Part shown: positions 24,877 through 33,998 of the stretch, one piece after another | Position numbering within the stretch: the first letter of the stretch is position 1 | How the letters are laid out: every line of letters starts with the position of its first letter | Assembly: GCA_964631235.1 (NCBI GenBank) | Contig: CAZVZX010000002.1 | Span: forward strand, 124,001 to 188,000 | Reading direction: 5' to 3' | From: JARKPK01 sp964631235 | Lineage (GTDB): Bacteria; Planctomycetota; Planctomycetia; Pirellulales; Thermoguttaceae | Length of the DNA stretch: 64,000 bases | Notes under the pieces: generated by a model | The model's input: the letters and a program-made list of their open reading frames with translations, nothing else | Told to the model about the DNA's origin: nothing | Databases searched by the model: none | Translations under genes and position numbers: made by a program

Positions 24877-25830
24877 TTACGAAACGACATTGATCGGCCG
24901 GCCCGCCAGGAACGCCCGCAGGTTCTCCACGGTTTGATCGAGGAGTCGCTGTCGGGCGGCGACTGTACACCATGCGATATGAGGCGTAATTCGGCAACGC
25001 GGGGCGGAAAGCAGCGGGTGGTCGGGCGGGGGCGGTTCGACGGAGAGAACGTCGAGCCCGGCGCCGGCCAAACGCCCAGAGTTGAGTGCCTCGGCCAGCG
25101 CGCTTTCGTCCACCAGCCCGCCCCGGCTGACGTTGATCAGATAGGCGGTCGGTTTCATCAGGCCCAATCGTCGCGAGTCGATCAGATTCTTGGTTTCGGG
25201 CGTCAGCGGGCAATGCAGCGTGACGACGTCGGCCGCTGCAAGCAATTCATCGAGCGAAGCCATTCGTGTTCCCGCGGGCGGTTCAGGCACGGGCGAACGA
25301 TTGTGCGCCAAGACATTCATGCCGAAGGCCGAAGCGGCACGAGCGACGGCCCGACCGATTCGTCCCAGACCGATGATTCCCATCGTCAGCCCCGCCACTT
25401 CGATCAGCGGCCGATCCCAATAGCAGAAGTCGGGGCACTGCGACCACCGACCGGCCGAAACCGTTTGTGCGTGATACTCAGTGTTCAGGGTGAGATTGAA
25501 CAAATGAGCAAAAACAGCTTGCGCCACCGAGTTTGTGCTGTATGCCGGTACGTTCGTCACGACGATGTTTCGCCTTCGGGCGGCAACGACATCGACGATG
25601 TTGTATCCGGTGGCCGTCACTCCGAGATAGCGCAGCCGCGGGAGCTGCGCTAGGCGATCGGCATCGAAGGGCACCTTGTTGGTAATTACCGCGTCAGCCG
25701 AGCGGCATCGCTCGACGATCGCCTCGGTCGGCGTGCGCGGATAGACGGTGCAGTCGCCGAGCTCTTCGAGCGGCTGCCAGCTTAAGTCGCCGGGGTTGAG
25801 TGCATGTCCGTCAACGACCACGATCTTCAT
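24877..25830 (-). CDS. D-2-hydroxyacid dehydrogenase (glycerate/hydroxypyruvate type)
   Basis: A 317-residue NAD(P)-dependent dehydrogenase. The start ATG at 25830 follows GGAAG; an upstream ATG at 25866 lacks such support. The Rossmann loop is MGIIGLGRIGRAVARAA (GLGRIG at 154-159). The catalytic residues are R236 in NVSRGGLVDE, E265 in DVLSVEPPPP and H284 in ITPHIAW. It resembles glycerate dehydrogenases (hydroxypyruvate reductase group), because the segment ATGYNIVDV near residue 75 is common there. The exact substrate is not certain. It appears to be a single-gene unit. Confidence 0.9.
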   Translation of the reverse strand: MKIVVVDGHALNPGDLSWQPLEELGDCTVYPRTPTEAIVERCRSADAVITNKVPFDADRLAQLPRLRYLGVTATGYNIVDVVAARRRNIVVTNVPAYSTNSVAQAVFAHLFNLTLNTEYHAQTVSAGRWSQCPDFCYWDRPLIEVAGLTMGIIGLGRIGRAVARAASAFGMNVLAHNRSPVPEPPAGTRMASLDELLAAADVVTLHCPLTPETKNLIDSRRLGLMKPTAYLINVSRGGLVDESALAEALNSGRLAGAGLDVLSVEPPPPDHPLLSAPRCRITPHIAWCTVAARQRLLDQTVENLRAFLAGRPINVVS

Positions 25831-26001
25831 GATGTGTCTTCCGTTGTGTGAAGAAGCGATCGGCACAGGGCGCCGTGCCGCGGTTCGTCAATCACTGAGA
25901 ATGGGCCACCGATCGGCCGTCTTGTTGTCACGCTACCATACCACAAAGAGTGCCTTTCGGTGGAGCGGGGCGGACAAGCAGCATGCGCACCAAACGGCCG
26001 A

Positions 26002-28206
26002 CTATGGCAGCGGATTGGGCGGTCGCCGAACGTCGCTGCGGCAGACCCAGGCGGCAAAGGCCTTTTGAACATCGCAACGGCGGGACGGATCGGACGGTGG
26101 GGCCAGCGACGAGGCCGTCGGACCCGTTGCCAGACCGCAGTGGCCGAACAAACCGATCACGGCAATCTGTTCAATAGTGCGTTGGCCGATTTGAAACGCA
26201 GGCAATCGCCGAGTAACCATCGCCGGCAGATCGAGATGACCGTTTGCAGAGAACACCCGAACCATCTCGCCCTGCCTCACCCCCAGTTGCGCGGCAACGG
26301 CCGAGCTGAGTTCGACGAACGGGCCCGGCGCCATTTCGATCAGCCACGGCATCGCCCGGGTGAAGACGCTTGGCAGCGAGTGCTCGCCCAGGCGGACCAC
26401 GCCGGCCAATACGGCAACGATTGGCCGATCTGTGGGCAACGCCGGCGGTGGTTCAACCAGTGCCGTTCGCTCTTCGGCCGCAAGCGACGACCAGAGCGGC
26501 AGCCAAATGTCGCTGCCATCGTGCGAGCGAAACGAAACAGCGGGTAAGCGTTCGGGGGCAGGGGAGGGCGGCAGATCAAAGCCATCCGCATCTAGAGCCG
26601 AGGAACGGGCTTCAACCGGCTTTACCGGCCGGGCTGCTTGTTGAAGCGTCGGCTTGCTTGCGCCGATCGGTCCGCCGGCAGAATCGGCGGAAACCGCGTA
26701 GGTCAGCCGGCTCGTCACGTCGCGCACCGACCGGGCATCGCCAAGCGGCGGGAAAACCGCTTCTCGACGCTGTTTCATTCCTGCGGCGTTGACTACCGTG
26801 CCCGAGCATTCGAGCGGATGGGTCAGCGGCAGCAATAGAACCTCGGTTGAAATCTTCGCGGCGTCGGCGCCGGGACGGCGCCAAAACGCAGCCGTTTCGT
26901 TCTCCCACCGATCGGCCACGACGCACCAGCGCAATTGGTCGAGCGCATCGAACAAGCGGCTCGTTCCCGCGGTGCAAACGGCGGGATTCTCGCCGACGAA
27001 GATCGCACCTTCTCGACCGGCAAGGTCAGTCGCCCCGGGGCGGGCGTCGGCGGCCGCATCGCAGAACATTCGCCGAACCCCATGCACGTTGGCATCGCCT
27101 CCGAGAACATAGATTCCTCCACCGGGCTTTGCCGCATGGCCGCCCAGGGCATGGAGTACGGCCAGGGCCCTGGTCGTCTCAAGTCCCAACCGTTGTTGCG
27201 CGAGCCCATTGCCGACGATCAGCGCGACGGGCTGACGCTCGGCACCAAACAGCGCATCACATAAGGCCGCAAATCGATCCTTCGATATGCCGCAATGGCG
27301 ATGGGCGAACTCGGCGGGGTCGCCGGCCGCGGGAGATCGGCGAATAGCCGCGACAAGGCGATGCCAGACGCTGCGGGGATCGTCGAGCGATCGGGTATTT
27401 TCCGGCGCGAGCGCCGCCCCGGGCCGAGGCGTCGCATCTTCGGACTCATCCTTCTGAGGCAGTTGCCGGCGGGCATCTGACCGCGCGGCCAGGAAGTCGC
27501 GGTCGATTGCACCGCGAGAAATCGTTTCGGCCAGCAGGGCCTCGATCAGGGCCAGATCGCTGCCGGGGCAGGGCGGTACGTGCAGATCGGCTGCGGCGGC
27601 CGTTCGTGTCAACCGCGGATCGACCACAATGAACCGCGTCCTCCGATCGCGCGCCGCCAGCACCCACCGCATCGCGATCGGATGGCTTTCTGCCGGATTC
27701 GCTCCCCACGCGATGACGGTGTGGCTTCGCAGGAGATCGTCGGGCCCAAGGTCGAATGTCGGGCACCCGTAGGTCCGCTGCACGGCGTCGGCGGCCGCCG
27801 AGGTACTTGCCACCCCGAGCCCGTGCGGAAGATTCCAAGCGTCGGCAAGTCGAGCAAGAGCGAGAACGTCTTCGCAGTCGATCGCCGCGCCGCCCAGCAC
27901 GATTGGCCGCCGATGGTCGGGAAGCGTTCGGCCGGCGGCGAGCCAGTCGGCAATACGATCGAGCGCCCAATCCCACGAACGCGGTTCCCACGAACTGGCT
28001 CTCGCCGGGCGATAGCGAACGGCCGTGGCACGCAGCGGACTAGTGCGCGAACGGGCCAGCAAGGCACCACGGGCGCAAAGAGCACCCCGATTGATTGGGT
28101 GCGCGGGATCGCCGGCCACTTGCACGTCGGCGCCGCGCGCCTCGACCAGCAGACCGCAACCAAGGCTGCAAAAAGGGCAGACAGTGTGCTTGGGATTCTC
28201 GGACAT
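26002..28206 (-). CDS. FdnG-like molybdopterin oxidoreductase without catalytic Cys/Sec
   Basis: A 734-residue protein of the molybdopterin oxidoreductase family, closest in layout to formate dehydrogenase alpha subunits. The N-terminal [4Fe-4S] ligands are C10, C13 and C17 in CPFCSLGCG, plus C44. The cofactor-binding region WGANPAESHPIAMRW and FIVVDPRLTRTAAAADLHV match the FdnG group. Where formate dehydrogenases have Cys or Sec followed by His, this protein reads A133-S134-T135, so the metal ligand is lost. A linker near 530-580 is of low complexity, and a molydopterin-dinucleotide-binding C-terminus follows (GVRQGEMVRVFSANGHLDL). It may be inactive, or use another chemistry. No beta or gamma subunit gene is nearby. 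Confidence 0.8.
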   Translation of the reverse strand: MSENPKHTVCPFCSLGCGLLVEARGADVQVAGDPAHPINRGALCARGALLARSRTSPLRATAVRYRPARASSWEPRSWDWALDRIADWLAAGRTLPDHRRPIVLGGAAIDCEDVLALARLADAWNLPHGLGVASTSAAADAVQRTYGCPTFDLGPDDLLRSHTVIAWGANPAESHPIAMRWVLAARDRRTRFIVVDPRLTRTAAAADLHVPPCPGSDLALIEALLAETISRGAIDRDFLAARSDARRQLPQKDESEDATPRPGAALAPENTRSLDDPRSVWHRLVAAIRRSPAAGDPAEFAHRHCGISKDRFAALCDALFGAERQPVALIVGNGLAQQRLGLETTRALAVLHALGGHAAKPGGGIYVLGGDANVHGVRRMFCDAAADARPGATDLAGREGAIFVGENPAVCTAGTSRLFDALDQLRWCVVADRWENETAAFWRRPGADAAKISTEVLLLPLTHPLECSGTVVNAAGMKQRREAVFPPLGDARSVRDVTSRLTYAVSADSAGGPIGASKPTLQQAARPVKPVEARSSALDADGFDLPPSPAPERLPAVSFRSHDGSDIWLPLWSSLAAEERTALVEPPPALPTDRPIVAVLAGVVRLGEHSLPSVFTRAMPWLIEMAPGPFVELSSAVAAQLGVRQGEMVRVFSANGHLDLPAMVTRRLPAFQIGQRTIEQIAVIGLFGHCGLATGPTASSLAPPSDPSRRCDVQKAFAAWVCRSDVRRPPNPLP

Positions 28207-28603
28207 GGTTCAGTGGGTCGGAGGCCGGATCGTGCCGCGTCGGGGGGCCACGAAGCACAGCCGTTTGTTCGGAATGAAGCCGGCGTTGCACTGCCGTTGA
28301 CGGCGGATGATCGCAGGCCCATGCCGAGGCATCCGGCACGTTCGGGTAGCGACGGCGCCCCGGATGCAACGATTGTGCCGAAGATGCGGCGTGCGGGCGG
28401 TGATTCCGCAATCGCGCCCGAAGGCATACTCAGCAGCCGAATCGCGCGACGGCCGTTGCAACAGCGATCATCTTACCCTAATCCGAACGAATGCACCAAT
28501 TGCGGCACGATGCAGGGCAAAAAGGATGCGAATTGCTCATGTTGCAACTTGAATGGGCCGGGAGCGTGATTGATAATTTGAAGGAACCTGGGGAATTGCT
28601 GCG
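28207..28603. other. Intergenic region, no gene seen
   Basis: A 397-base gap between the divergent molybdopterin oxidoreductase and lipoprotein genes. Promoters for both should lie here, but none stands out, and there is no convincing small gene. Confidence 0.4.
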
Positions 28604-28858
28604 ATGAAAACCTCTTGGTGGCGAGCATTTCTGTGTTTGGCCGTTATGGGCGGGTGCGGCGGCTCGAACGAGTCGAATCCGCCGCCGAGCCTGCCTGCGC
28701 CGACCATGTTGCCCGACGGTCGGGTGCTGCCCGAGCCGGCTCCGCGCCGCTATCCGGCCCATGGTTGGCCTGCCGATTTTCAACTTCCGCTCGATATTCA
28801 GATCGAAACCGAGCCGCCGCCGCCGGAGATTGTCGGCCCGAGCAAACCGGCGAATTGA
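28604..28858 (+). CDS. Small proline-rich lipoprotein
   Basis: An 84-residue lipoprotein of unknown function. The signal MKTSWWRAFLCLAVMGGC ends with the lipidated cysteine C18. The mature part is proline-rich (SNESNPPPSLPAP) and has no recognised domain. The start ATG at 28604 is preceded by GGGGAA. Its stop is 50 bases before the cardiolipin synthase gene, so the two are probably cotranscribed, but nothing ties it to phospholipid synthesis beyond position. Confidence 0.65.
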   Translation: MKTSWWRAFLCLAVMGGCGGSNESNPPPSLPAPTMLPDGRVLPEPAPRRYPAHGWPADFQLPLDIQIETEPPPPEIVGPSKPAN

Positions 28859-28908
28859 ATTCGCCGCAATCGCCGGCGGACGAGAAGGCCGGCGGTGTCT
28901 GAAGACGG

Positions 28909-30357
28909 ATGGGCCCGATGAGCGACCTTTCTTGGACGCAACTGCTGGTCGGGTTCGAATGGCTTGTTCGATTGGTCATGCTGCCGGTCATTGTGCTGCG
29001 CAAGGAGCAGCCGACGGCGGCGCTGGCCTGGCTGGCGGTGATCTTCTTCGAGCCGATCATCGGCTTGGTTCTCTACCTGCTGATCGGCGAAAGCCGCCTG
29101 GTGCGGCGGCGAATGAAACGACGCCGCCGGCGGCATGAGGAGTACGCCGCGGGCGTTGCTCCGGCGGTCGACCCGAGCTACGTGGTCGATCCGGAGCGGC
29201 AGGGCGAGCACAACATCGTAATCCACCTGGCCGAAGAGGTGGGAGGATTGCCGGTGGTCAGCGGCAATCGGATCGAGTATCTCAACGATTACGATACGGC
29301 AATCGATCGCTTGATCGACGACATCGAAGCCGCCGAACACCACGTTCACTTGTTGTTCTACATTTTCGCCGATGATGCGGTCGGGCGGCGCGTCGGCGAG
29401 GCGCTGATCCGCGCGGTGCAGCGCGGCGTTGCCTGCCGCGTATTGGCCGATCATGTCGGCTCGCGAGCGATGTTCCGCCGGCTTGCTCCGCTGTTGCGTA
29501 GGCACGGGGTCGAAGTGGTGCCGGTGATGCCGGTGAACTTCTTCCAAATCATCTTCAAGCGGATCGACCTGCGCAATCATCGCAAGCTGGCGGTGATCGA
29601 CGGTCGGATCGTTTTCACCGGATCGCAGAACATCTGCGAGGCGACCTTCCACAGTCACGAACGGCTCGGCGCTTGGCACGAGATCATGGCGCGGATTACC
29701 GGGCCGGTCGTGCCGCAGTTTCAAGACGTGTTCGTCGAAGATTGGTATCACGAAACCCAGCAGCGGTTGGAATCGCCCGCGTTGACGCCCGAATGCCCGC
29801 CTTCGGGTAGCACGCCGGTGCAATTGGTGCCCACGGGGCCCGACCTGCCGACGGCCGACTTTCAAGACTTGGTTATCAAGATGCTCTTTTTGGCGCGGCG
29901 GCGGATCGTGATCACCTCGCCCTACTTCGTGCCGGGCGAGGCGATGACGTTGGCCTTGCGGTTGGCCGTCCGACGCGGCGTACGGGTCGATGTCGTTGTG
30001 CCGCAGAAAACCGAGCACCCGATTGTGGACGCCGCGGGCCGCTTCTATCTCGAGCTGCTATGCCGCGCAGGGGTGCATGTCCACGTTTTCGAGAAAGGGA
30101 TGCTTCACTCGAAAGCGATGACCGTCGATGACGACGTGGCGATGTTCGGCTCGGCGAACTACGACATTCGTTCGTTCATGCTCAATTTCGAGCTGAATCT
30201 GCTGCTCCACGCACCGACGGCCGTGGGCGACTTGGTGCGGCTGCAAGATGGCTACATTGCCCAATCGCGCGAGCTGACGCGGGATGACTGGCGGCGCCGC
30301 GCGTGGCTGTCGCGATTGATCGACAACATGGCCAAACTGCTCAGCCCGCTGCTGTAG
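28909..30357 (+). CDS. cls: Cardiolipin synthase (phospholipase D family)
   Basis: A 482-residue membrane-bound cardiolipin synthase, which joins two phosphatidylglycerol molecules. The N-terminus has two hydrophobic spans (about 12-32 and 38-59). Two HKD motifs are intact: H224-R-K226 to D231 in NHRKLAVIDGRIVFTGS, and H400-S-K402 to D407 in LHSKAMTVDDDVAMFGS. Both are followed by the usual GS(Q/A)N segment. Length and order match bacterial Cls. The start may be 28909 or the ATG at 28918. Its last 17 bases overlap the end of the convergent GTPase gene. Confidence 0.93.
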   Translation: MGPMSDLSWTQLLVGFEWLVRLVMLPVIVLRKEQPTAALAWLAVIFFEPIIGLVLYLLIGESRLVRRRMKRRRRRHEEYAAGVAPAVDPSYVVDPERQGEHNIVIHLAEEVGGLPVVSGNRIEYLNDYDTAIDRLIDDIEAAEHHVHLLFYIFADDAVGRRVGEALIRAVQRGVACRVLADHVGSRAMFRRLAPLLRRHGVEVVPVMPVNFFQIIFKRIDLRNHRKLAVIDGRIVFTGSQNICEATFHSHERLGAWHEIMARITGPVVPQFQDVFVEDWYHETQQRLESPALTPECPPSGSTPVQLVPTGPDLPTADFQDLVIKMLFLARRRIVITSPYFVPGEAMTLALRLAVRRGVRVDVVVPQKTEHPIVDAAGRFYLELLCRAGVHVHVFEKGMLHSKAMTVDDDVAMFGSANYDIRSFMLNFELNLLLHAPTAVGDLVRLQDGYIAQSRELTRDDWRRRAWLSRLIDNMAKLLSPLL

Positions 30358-32209
30358 AACCCGATTCGCCCGTTGCGGGCGTCAGAGCCGCATCGATCGG
30401 GAAGTTCAAACAACGTTCGATCTCCAACACGGCAGGCAGCTCCGGCACGGAGGCGCCGCGTTGCAAATGATCGAGCGTTTCGCCCAGCAGTTCCTTGTGC
30501 AGCAAGTCCGTCAGCCATTGGCACCGAATGTCGGCGTAACGCTGTTCGAGGTGGCGAAAGGTGCGCGCAGCCGCGGCGCGCACGCCCTCGCCGGCACCTG
30601 CTACGGCCGCCTCGCCGGCAACAGTGACTCCACCGGTAATCGCCGCTTCGGTAGCGAGTTGGGCGGCGATCTCGCCGGCAACATGGATTCCCGTCCAGAA
30701 CAGGGTGACAGTGATCGCCGGGCGAGCCAACGCCAAGAGGTTGTCGGCCGCCCGCATCCACCAAATCGCCTTCGGGTGTGCGCGATAGAGGGTTTCCAAT
30801 TCGTCGCGAAGGAAGCGGCGGAAGTCGTCGTCCACCGCCGGCAACGCGGAGTGCGCCGCTTTGAGTCGGTTGAGCAGCTCGCCTCGGCTCTTGCCGGCCA
30901 ACAAGCGTTCGAGCAACGGGCGAATCAACGCATTGCCGGTGGCAGCGGTGTGTTCCAATTGGACAAAAAGGTCGTCAACTGCCTTGCTGATCGTCTCCCA
31001 TTCGCGGCGCTGGTAGTCATCGCTTTGGTCGGGGACAGCAGGGGCTTTTTGTTCTCGGAACAAACGGGCGACCTTTTTCGCTGCGATGATGGGGCTGCCG
31101 AACACCCAACGGTAACCGCCGTGAATAAAGCGGGCCCAGGTCGGCCGCGACTCGTGCCACCACTGTTGAAACTCTTGTTGGAAGACTTTCTTGGGCAGCG
31201 GCCACGCGATCTTCGGCTGCGACTTGGCCGCCAAAACTCGCAGGGCCTCGCGATACTCGGCGGCCGCGCCGCGCAACTGGTTGAGGTAGGCGGGCAGGCC
31301 CTCGCGCGGATCGCAAATCCGCCGCCACGCGCCGCGGAACGTGCGCAGCTTGATCTGGTCGAATCGCCCGTCGATCAATTCGCGGCGCACGTCGGTTGGC
31401 GTTGGCCGACCGCGGCCGTTTGCCGGATCGACCGCGTTGAACGTCAATGTCGCCGATTGCGACGCCTTGCGGTCGAAGGGGATGACATAGACCGCCTCGG
31501 GGGCCGCGCCGGTCGTCTTGCGAAACTGTTCGAGCCACAGCGGCCAAGCCTCGTGGTCGGCCTGCAAATCTACTTGATTGAACAGCACAATCAGCGGCTT
31601 GTCCGCCTCGACTGCTCTTTGAAAGAAGCGGCGGACGGCCGCATCGTTGTACTTCTGCTGCGTCAAGACGGCCAGCAGCACATCGGCCGAATGGAGAATC
31701 GCCCAAGCCCGCTCCCAGTTCACCTCGGCGTCAGAGTCCACGTCGGGGGTGTCGAGCAGCATCAACCGCGGCGGCAAGCTGTCTTGGCGAAGATAGAACA
31801 GTTGATTCCGCGGCGATTCCTTCAGCGGGTCCTCGGGCGAGCCGCATGGACGGACTTCGAATGATTCAAACAACCGTCCCAGCAATTCGCCATCGTCCCA
31901 CTTCGGCGGCACCAGGCAAACCGGATGCTTTGTGCCCGAGGCCAGCGGAGAGACCTTGCTCACTTCGCAACCGGCCAGTGTGTTGAAGACGGCCGACTTG
32001 CCGATGTTCGTCCCCCCGGCAACGGCGACGACGATAACCTCGGGCAAATCAAGTTGCGGCAGAAGCTTGCGCTCGAGCTGGGCGCGCCACTCGCCGCGCG
32101 GCGGTGCAATGCCCAGCGCATTGAGATCTCGTTCAAGCCGTCCCAGCGAGTGGTCGAGTCGGCGGACGCACGCGACAAAATCGGCGAAACAAGGTGCTTC
32201 AGTCTTCAT
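30341..32209 (-). CDS. Dynamin/Era-like GTPase
   Basis: A 622-residue GTPase of the TRAFAC class. G1 is GGTNIGKS (65-72), G3 is DTPD (153-156) in LMLLDTPDVDSD, and G4 is N211-Q-V-D214 in VLFNQVDLQ. A long helical C-terminal part contains a hydrophobic stretch (PAITVTLFWTGIHVAGEIAAQ) and an alanine/glycine-rich segment, which could insert in or bend membranes as in dynamin-like proteins. The role is unknown; the gene ends inside the tail of the cardiolipin synthase gene, which could reflect a shared membrane function or mere packing. Confidence 0.8.
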   Translation of the reverse strand: MKTEAPCFADFVACVRRLDHSLGRLERDLNALGIAPPRGEWRAQLERKLLPQLDLPEVIVVAVAGGTNIGKSAVFNTLAGCEVSKVSPLASGTKHPVCLVPPKWDDGELLGRLFESFEVRPCGSPEDPLKESPRNQLFYLRQDSLPPRLMLLDTPDVDSDAEVNWERAWAILHSADVLLAVLTQQKYNDAAVRRFFQRAVEADKPLIVLFNQVDLQADHEAWPLWLEQFRKTTGAAPEAVYVIPFDRKASQSATLTFNAVDPANGRGRPTPTDVRRELIDGRFDQIKLRTFRGAWRRICDPREGLPAYLNQLRGAAAEYREALRVLAAKSQPKIAWPLPKKVFQQEFQQWWHESRPTWARFIHGGYRWVFGSPIIAAKKVARLFREQKAPAVPDQSDDYQRREWETISKAVDDLFVQLEHTAATGNALIRPLLERLLAGKSRGELLNRLKAAHSALPAVDDDFRRFLRDELETLYRAHPKAIWWMRAADNLLALARPAITVTLFWTGIHVAGEIAAQLATEAAITGGVTVAGEAAVAGAGEGVRAAAARTFRHLEQRYADIRCQWLTDLLHKELLGETLDHLQRGASVPELPAVLEIERCLNFPIDAALTPATGESGSTAAG

Positions 32210-32291
32210 GACGGACTATGGTAGAACACGCTCCGCGTCGTTGCCAGCGAGGCTCTCGGGCAAGGCGGAAGGAAGAGAGCCGCGAGCCGAC

Positions 32292-33917
32292 TTATCGCCC
32301 GCCGAACACCCCGGTGGCGTACCACACCCCGTTTCGCCCCCGCTTCATATCGTAGCCGAAGGCTGCCTGACGTGCGCGGACCGCGCTCCAATGCCCTGAT
32401 GAAAGACGCCAGCACCGCACACATTCGATTGCGGCCTCGACGAGGTTCTGGCCCGGCCAGCTTTCGGCGCATACTTCGCGGGCCATCAAGCCGCGCGGCA
32501 ATAAGGCGTTGAGCCGGTGAAACCGTGTCTCCCACTGGTGATGCCCCTGCCGAAGAATGCGGGCTTGATAGGCCGAATGACGCTCAGCCTCGCGCTGAAG
32601 CTCGGGCAGCAACTCGCCGTCGGCACTGGCCGGCTGCTCGGGATGCGTGCGAACGGCGTAAATCAATGTCCGCTGCGTGAGTGTGCCCGGCGGCAAATCT
32701 AGCATCACGGCCAACTGGCGAGCGGAATACGACAATGTTTCGGTCAGTGGAAACTGACTGACCACCGTTTCGTAATGCGCGGTGTTCCGATTGGCATAGT
32801 CAACGATCGCCAACCCGGGCTGTCCGAGCATCTCGGAAAACGCCTCGTGCTTGAGCAGCACCACTTCTTGTTCGTCGATCGCAACGGTTGCATCGTGCGG
32901 CACTCGAAGCAACTCATAACGCCGCAGCAAGCGGCCGACATCGGCATCCTGCAAAGCAATCGATTCCAAGTTACGGCTTCGCGGGTTGTTCTCATCGACG
33001 AAGTGAATCAGCAGCATCTTCCCGTCGCGCTTGGCCTGAGCGACGGCCTGTGAGTAGTCGGCGTGCCAAACAGGTGCGTCTGACGGCGGAGCGTCAGCGA
33101 CGGCCTTCTGCGGCTTAGCCTCGATGCCTTCGATTGTCGGCAGAGGCGACGGCTTCGGATCTGACTGTCGCGGGCGGCCGGGCCGAACCGATGAATCGGG
33201 CGAGCTTGTCGAGGGATCGGCTTCCGCCGCAGGTTGGCTCGCGTCGGCGCTGGACGGTGCGGTCTCGGCGGACTGGCCATCAGACGCAGTCGGTTGTTCG
33301 GGTTTGTCTCGGCGGGCGGTGACGCCGGCCGACTGCGAGCTGGCGGTCGGATCCCCCGCATCCGCGGCCTTCGTCTCCCGACCCTCGACGGGCCGCGACG
33401 TTCGGGCCGCCCATGCGGCCTCGCGTTCTTGGCGATTCCCCGGCGGCAAATCGAGCAAGGCAGTCAAATCGGCGGTTGAAATCGATTCCTCGCCGCTGAA
33501 CTTCCAAACACTGACCACCCATCCATAGCAAGCCGCCTCGCGATGCTTCAAATCCACGATCGCCAAGCCCGGGCCGTGCTCCAAAGCGAGAAAACCCTTT
33601 TGATCGAGCAACATGACTCGCTCTCCTCGAGCGCTAACCGAGGCGTCAAGCGGCACTCGGACACGCACGATTTCCTTCAGACGGCCCGCAACCGCCGGGT
33701 CGCTGGCGCGCGCTTGAAATTGGCGACAGGAGATCGAATCGTCGTCGAAAAAGATCAAAAGCAGTCTCTTCTCGTCGCGGGCTTGTCGGAAGGCCGTCGC
33801 GTAGTCATTGTGCGTCCAAAGATCGGCCGGCTCGGCATTTCCGGCCAGCAGAACGTTAGGAGCGAGTCCGACGAATCCGATCGAAGCTGCCATGACGGCC
33901 AGGTAGTTCCAAACCAT
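32292..33917 (-). CDS. Secreted protein with two thioredoxin-like domains and a CAP-like C-terminus
   Basis: A 541-residue protein. A signal peptide (MVWNYLAVMAASIGFVGL) follows the start at 33917. Two related thioredoxin-like domains begin YATAFRQARDEKRLLLIFF and YSQAVAQAKRDGKMLLIHF; both lack a CxxC motif (the first keeps one cysteine, DSISCRQF), so they are not redox enzymes. A proline/serine-rich linker separates them. The last 80 residues (GHWSAVRARQAAFGYDM, ending VWYATGVFGG) resemble the end of CAP/SCP domains. The open frame extends to 34412, but the sequence there is not protein-like and part of it is a repeat copy, which also supplies the start codon. Function unknown. Confidence 0.72.
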   Translation of the reverse strand: MVWNYLAVMAASIGFVGLAPNVLLAGNAEPADLWTHNDYATAFRQARDEKRLLLIFFDDDSISCRQFQARASDPAVAGRLKEIVRVRVPLDASVSARGERVMLLDQKGFLALEHGPGLAIVDLKHREAACYGWVVSVWKFSGEESISTADLTALLDLPPGNRQEREAAWAARTSRPVEGRETKAADAGDPTASSQSAGVTARRDKPEQPTASDGQSAETAPSSADASQPAAEADPSTSSPDSSVRPGRPRQSDPKPSPLPTIEGIEAKPQKAVADAPPSDAPVWHADYSQAVAQAKRDGKMLLIHFVDENNPRSRNLESIALQDADVGRLLRRYELLRVPHDATVAIDEQEVVLLKHEAFSEMLGQPGLAIVDYANRNTAHYETVVSQFPLTETLSYSARQLAVMLDLPPGTLTQRTLIYAVRTHPEQPASADGELLPELQREAERHSAYQARILRQGHHQWETRFHRLNALLPRGLMAREVCAESWPGQNLVEAAIECVRCWRLSSGHWSAVRARQAAFGYDMKRGRNGVWYATGVFGGR

Positions 33918-33998
33918 TGCCACCGCGGCCGCAGCCGCAACAACGCGGCCGAATGCGAGAAATCCCCGGCTGGACCAATTTCCGTCTTTGGCGGCTCT
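33903..33998 (-). repeat. ~100-base interspersed repeat, copy overlapping a gene start
   Basis: The minus strand reads GCCAAAGACGGAAATTGGTC, CTCGCATTCGGCCGC, GCTGCGGCCGCGGTGGC and ATGGTTTGGAACTACCTGG, matching the other copies in order and frame (AFGRVV, alanine run, MVWNYL). The start codon and first codons of the thioredoxin-like/CAP-like gene lie inside it. Confidence 0.5.

Noticed and set aside
26002..28206. Selenocysteine in the FdnG-like protein
   Set aside because: No in-frame TGA occurs at the active-site position; the codon there is for serine.
28798..30018. 406-residue minus-strand frame
   Set aside because: Antisense to cardiolipin synthase, whose HKD motifs are intact.
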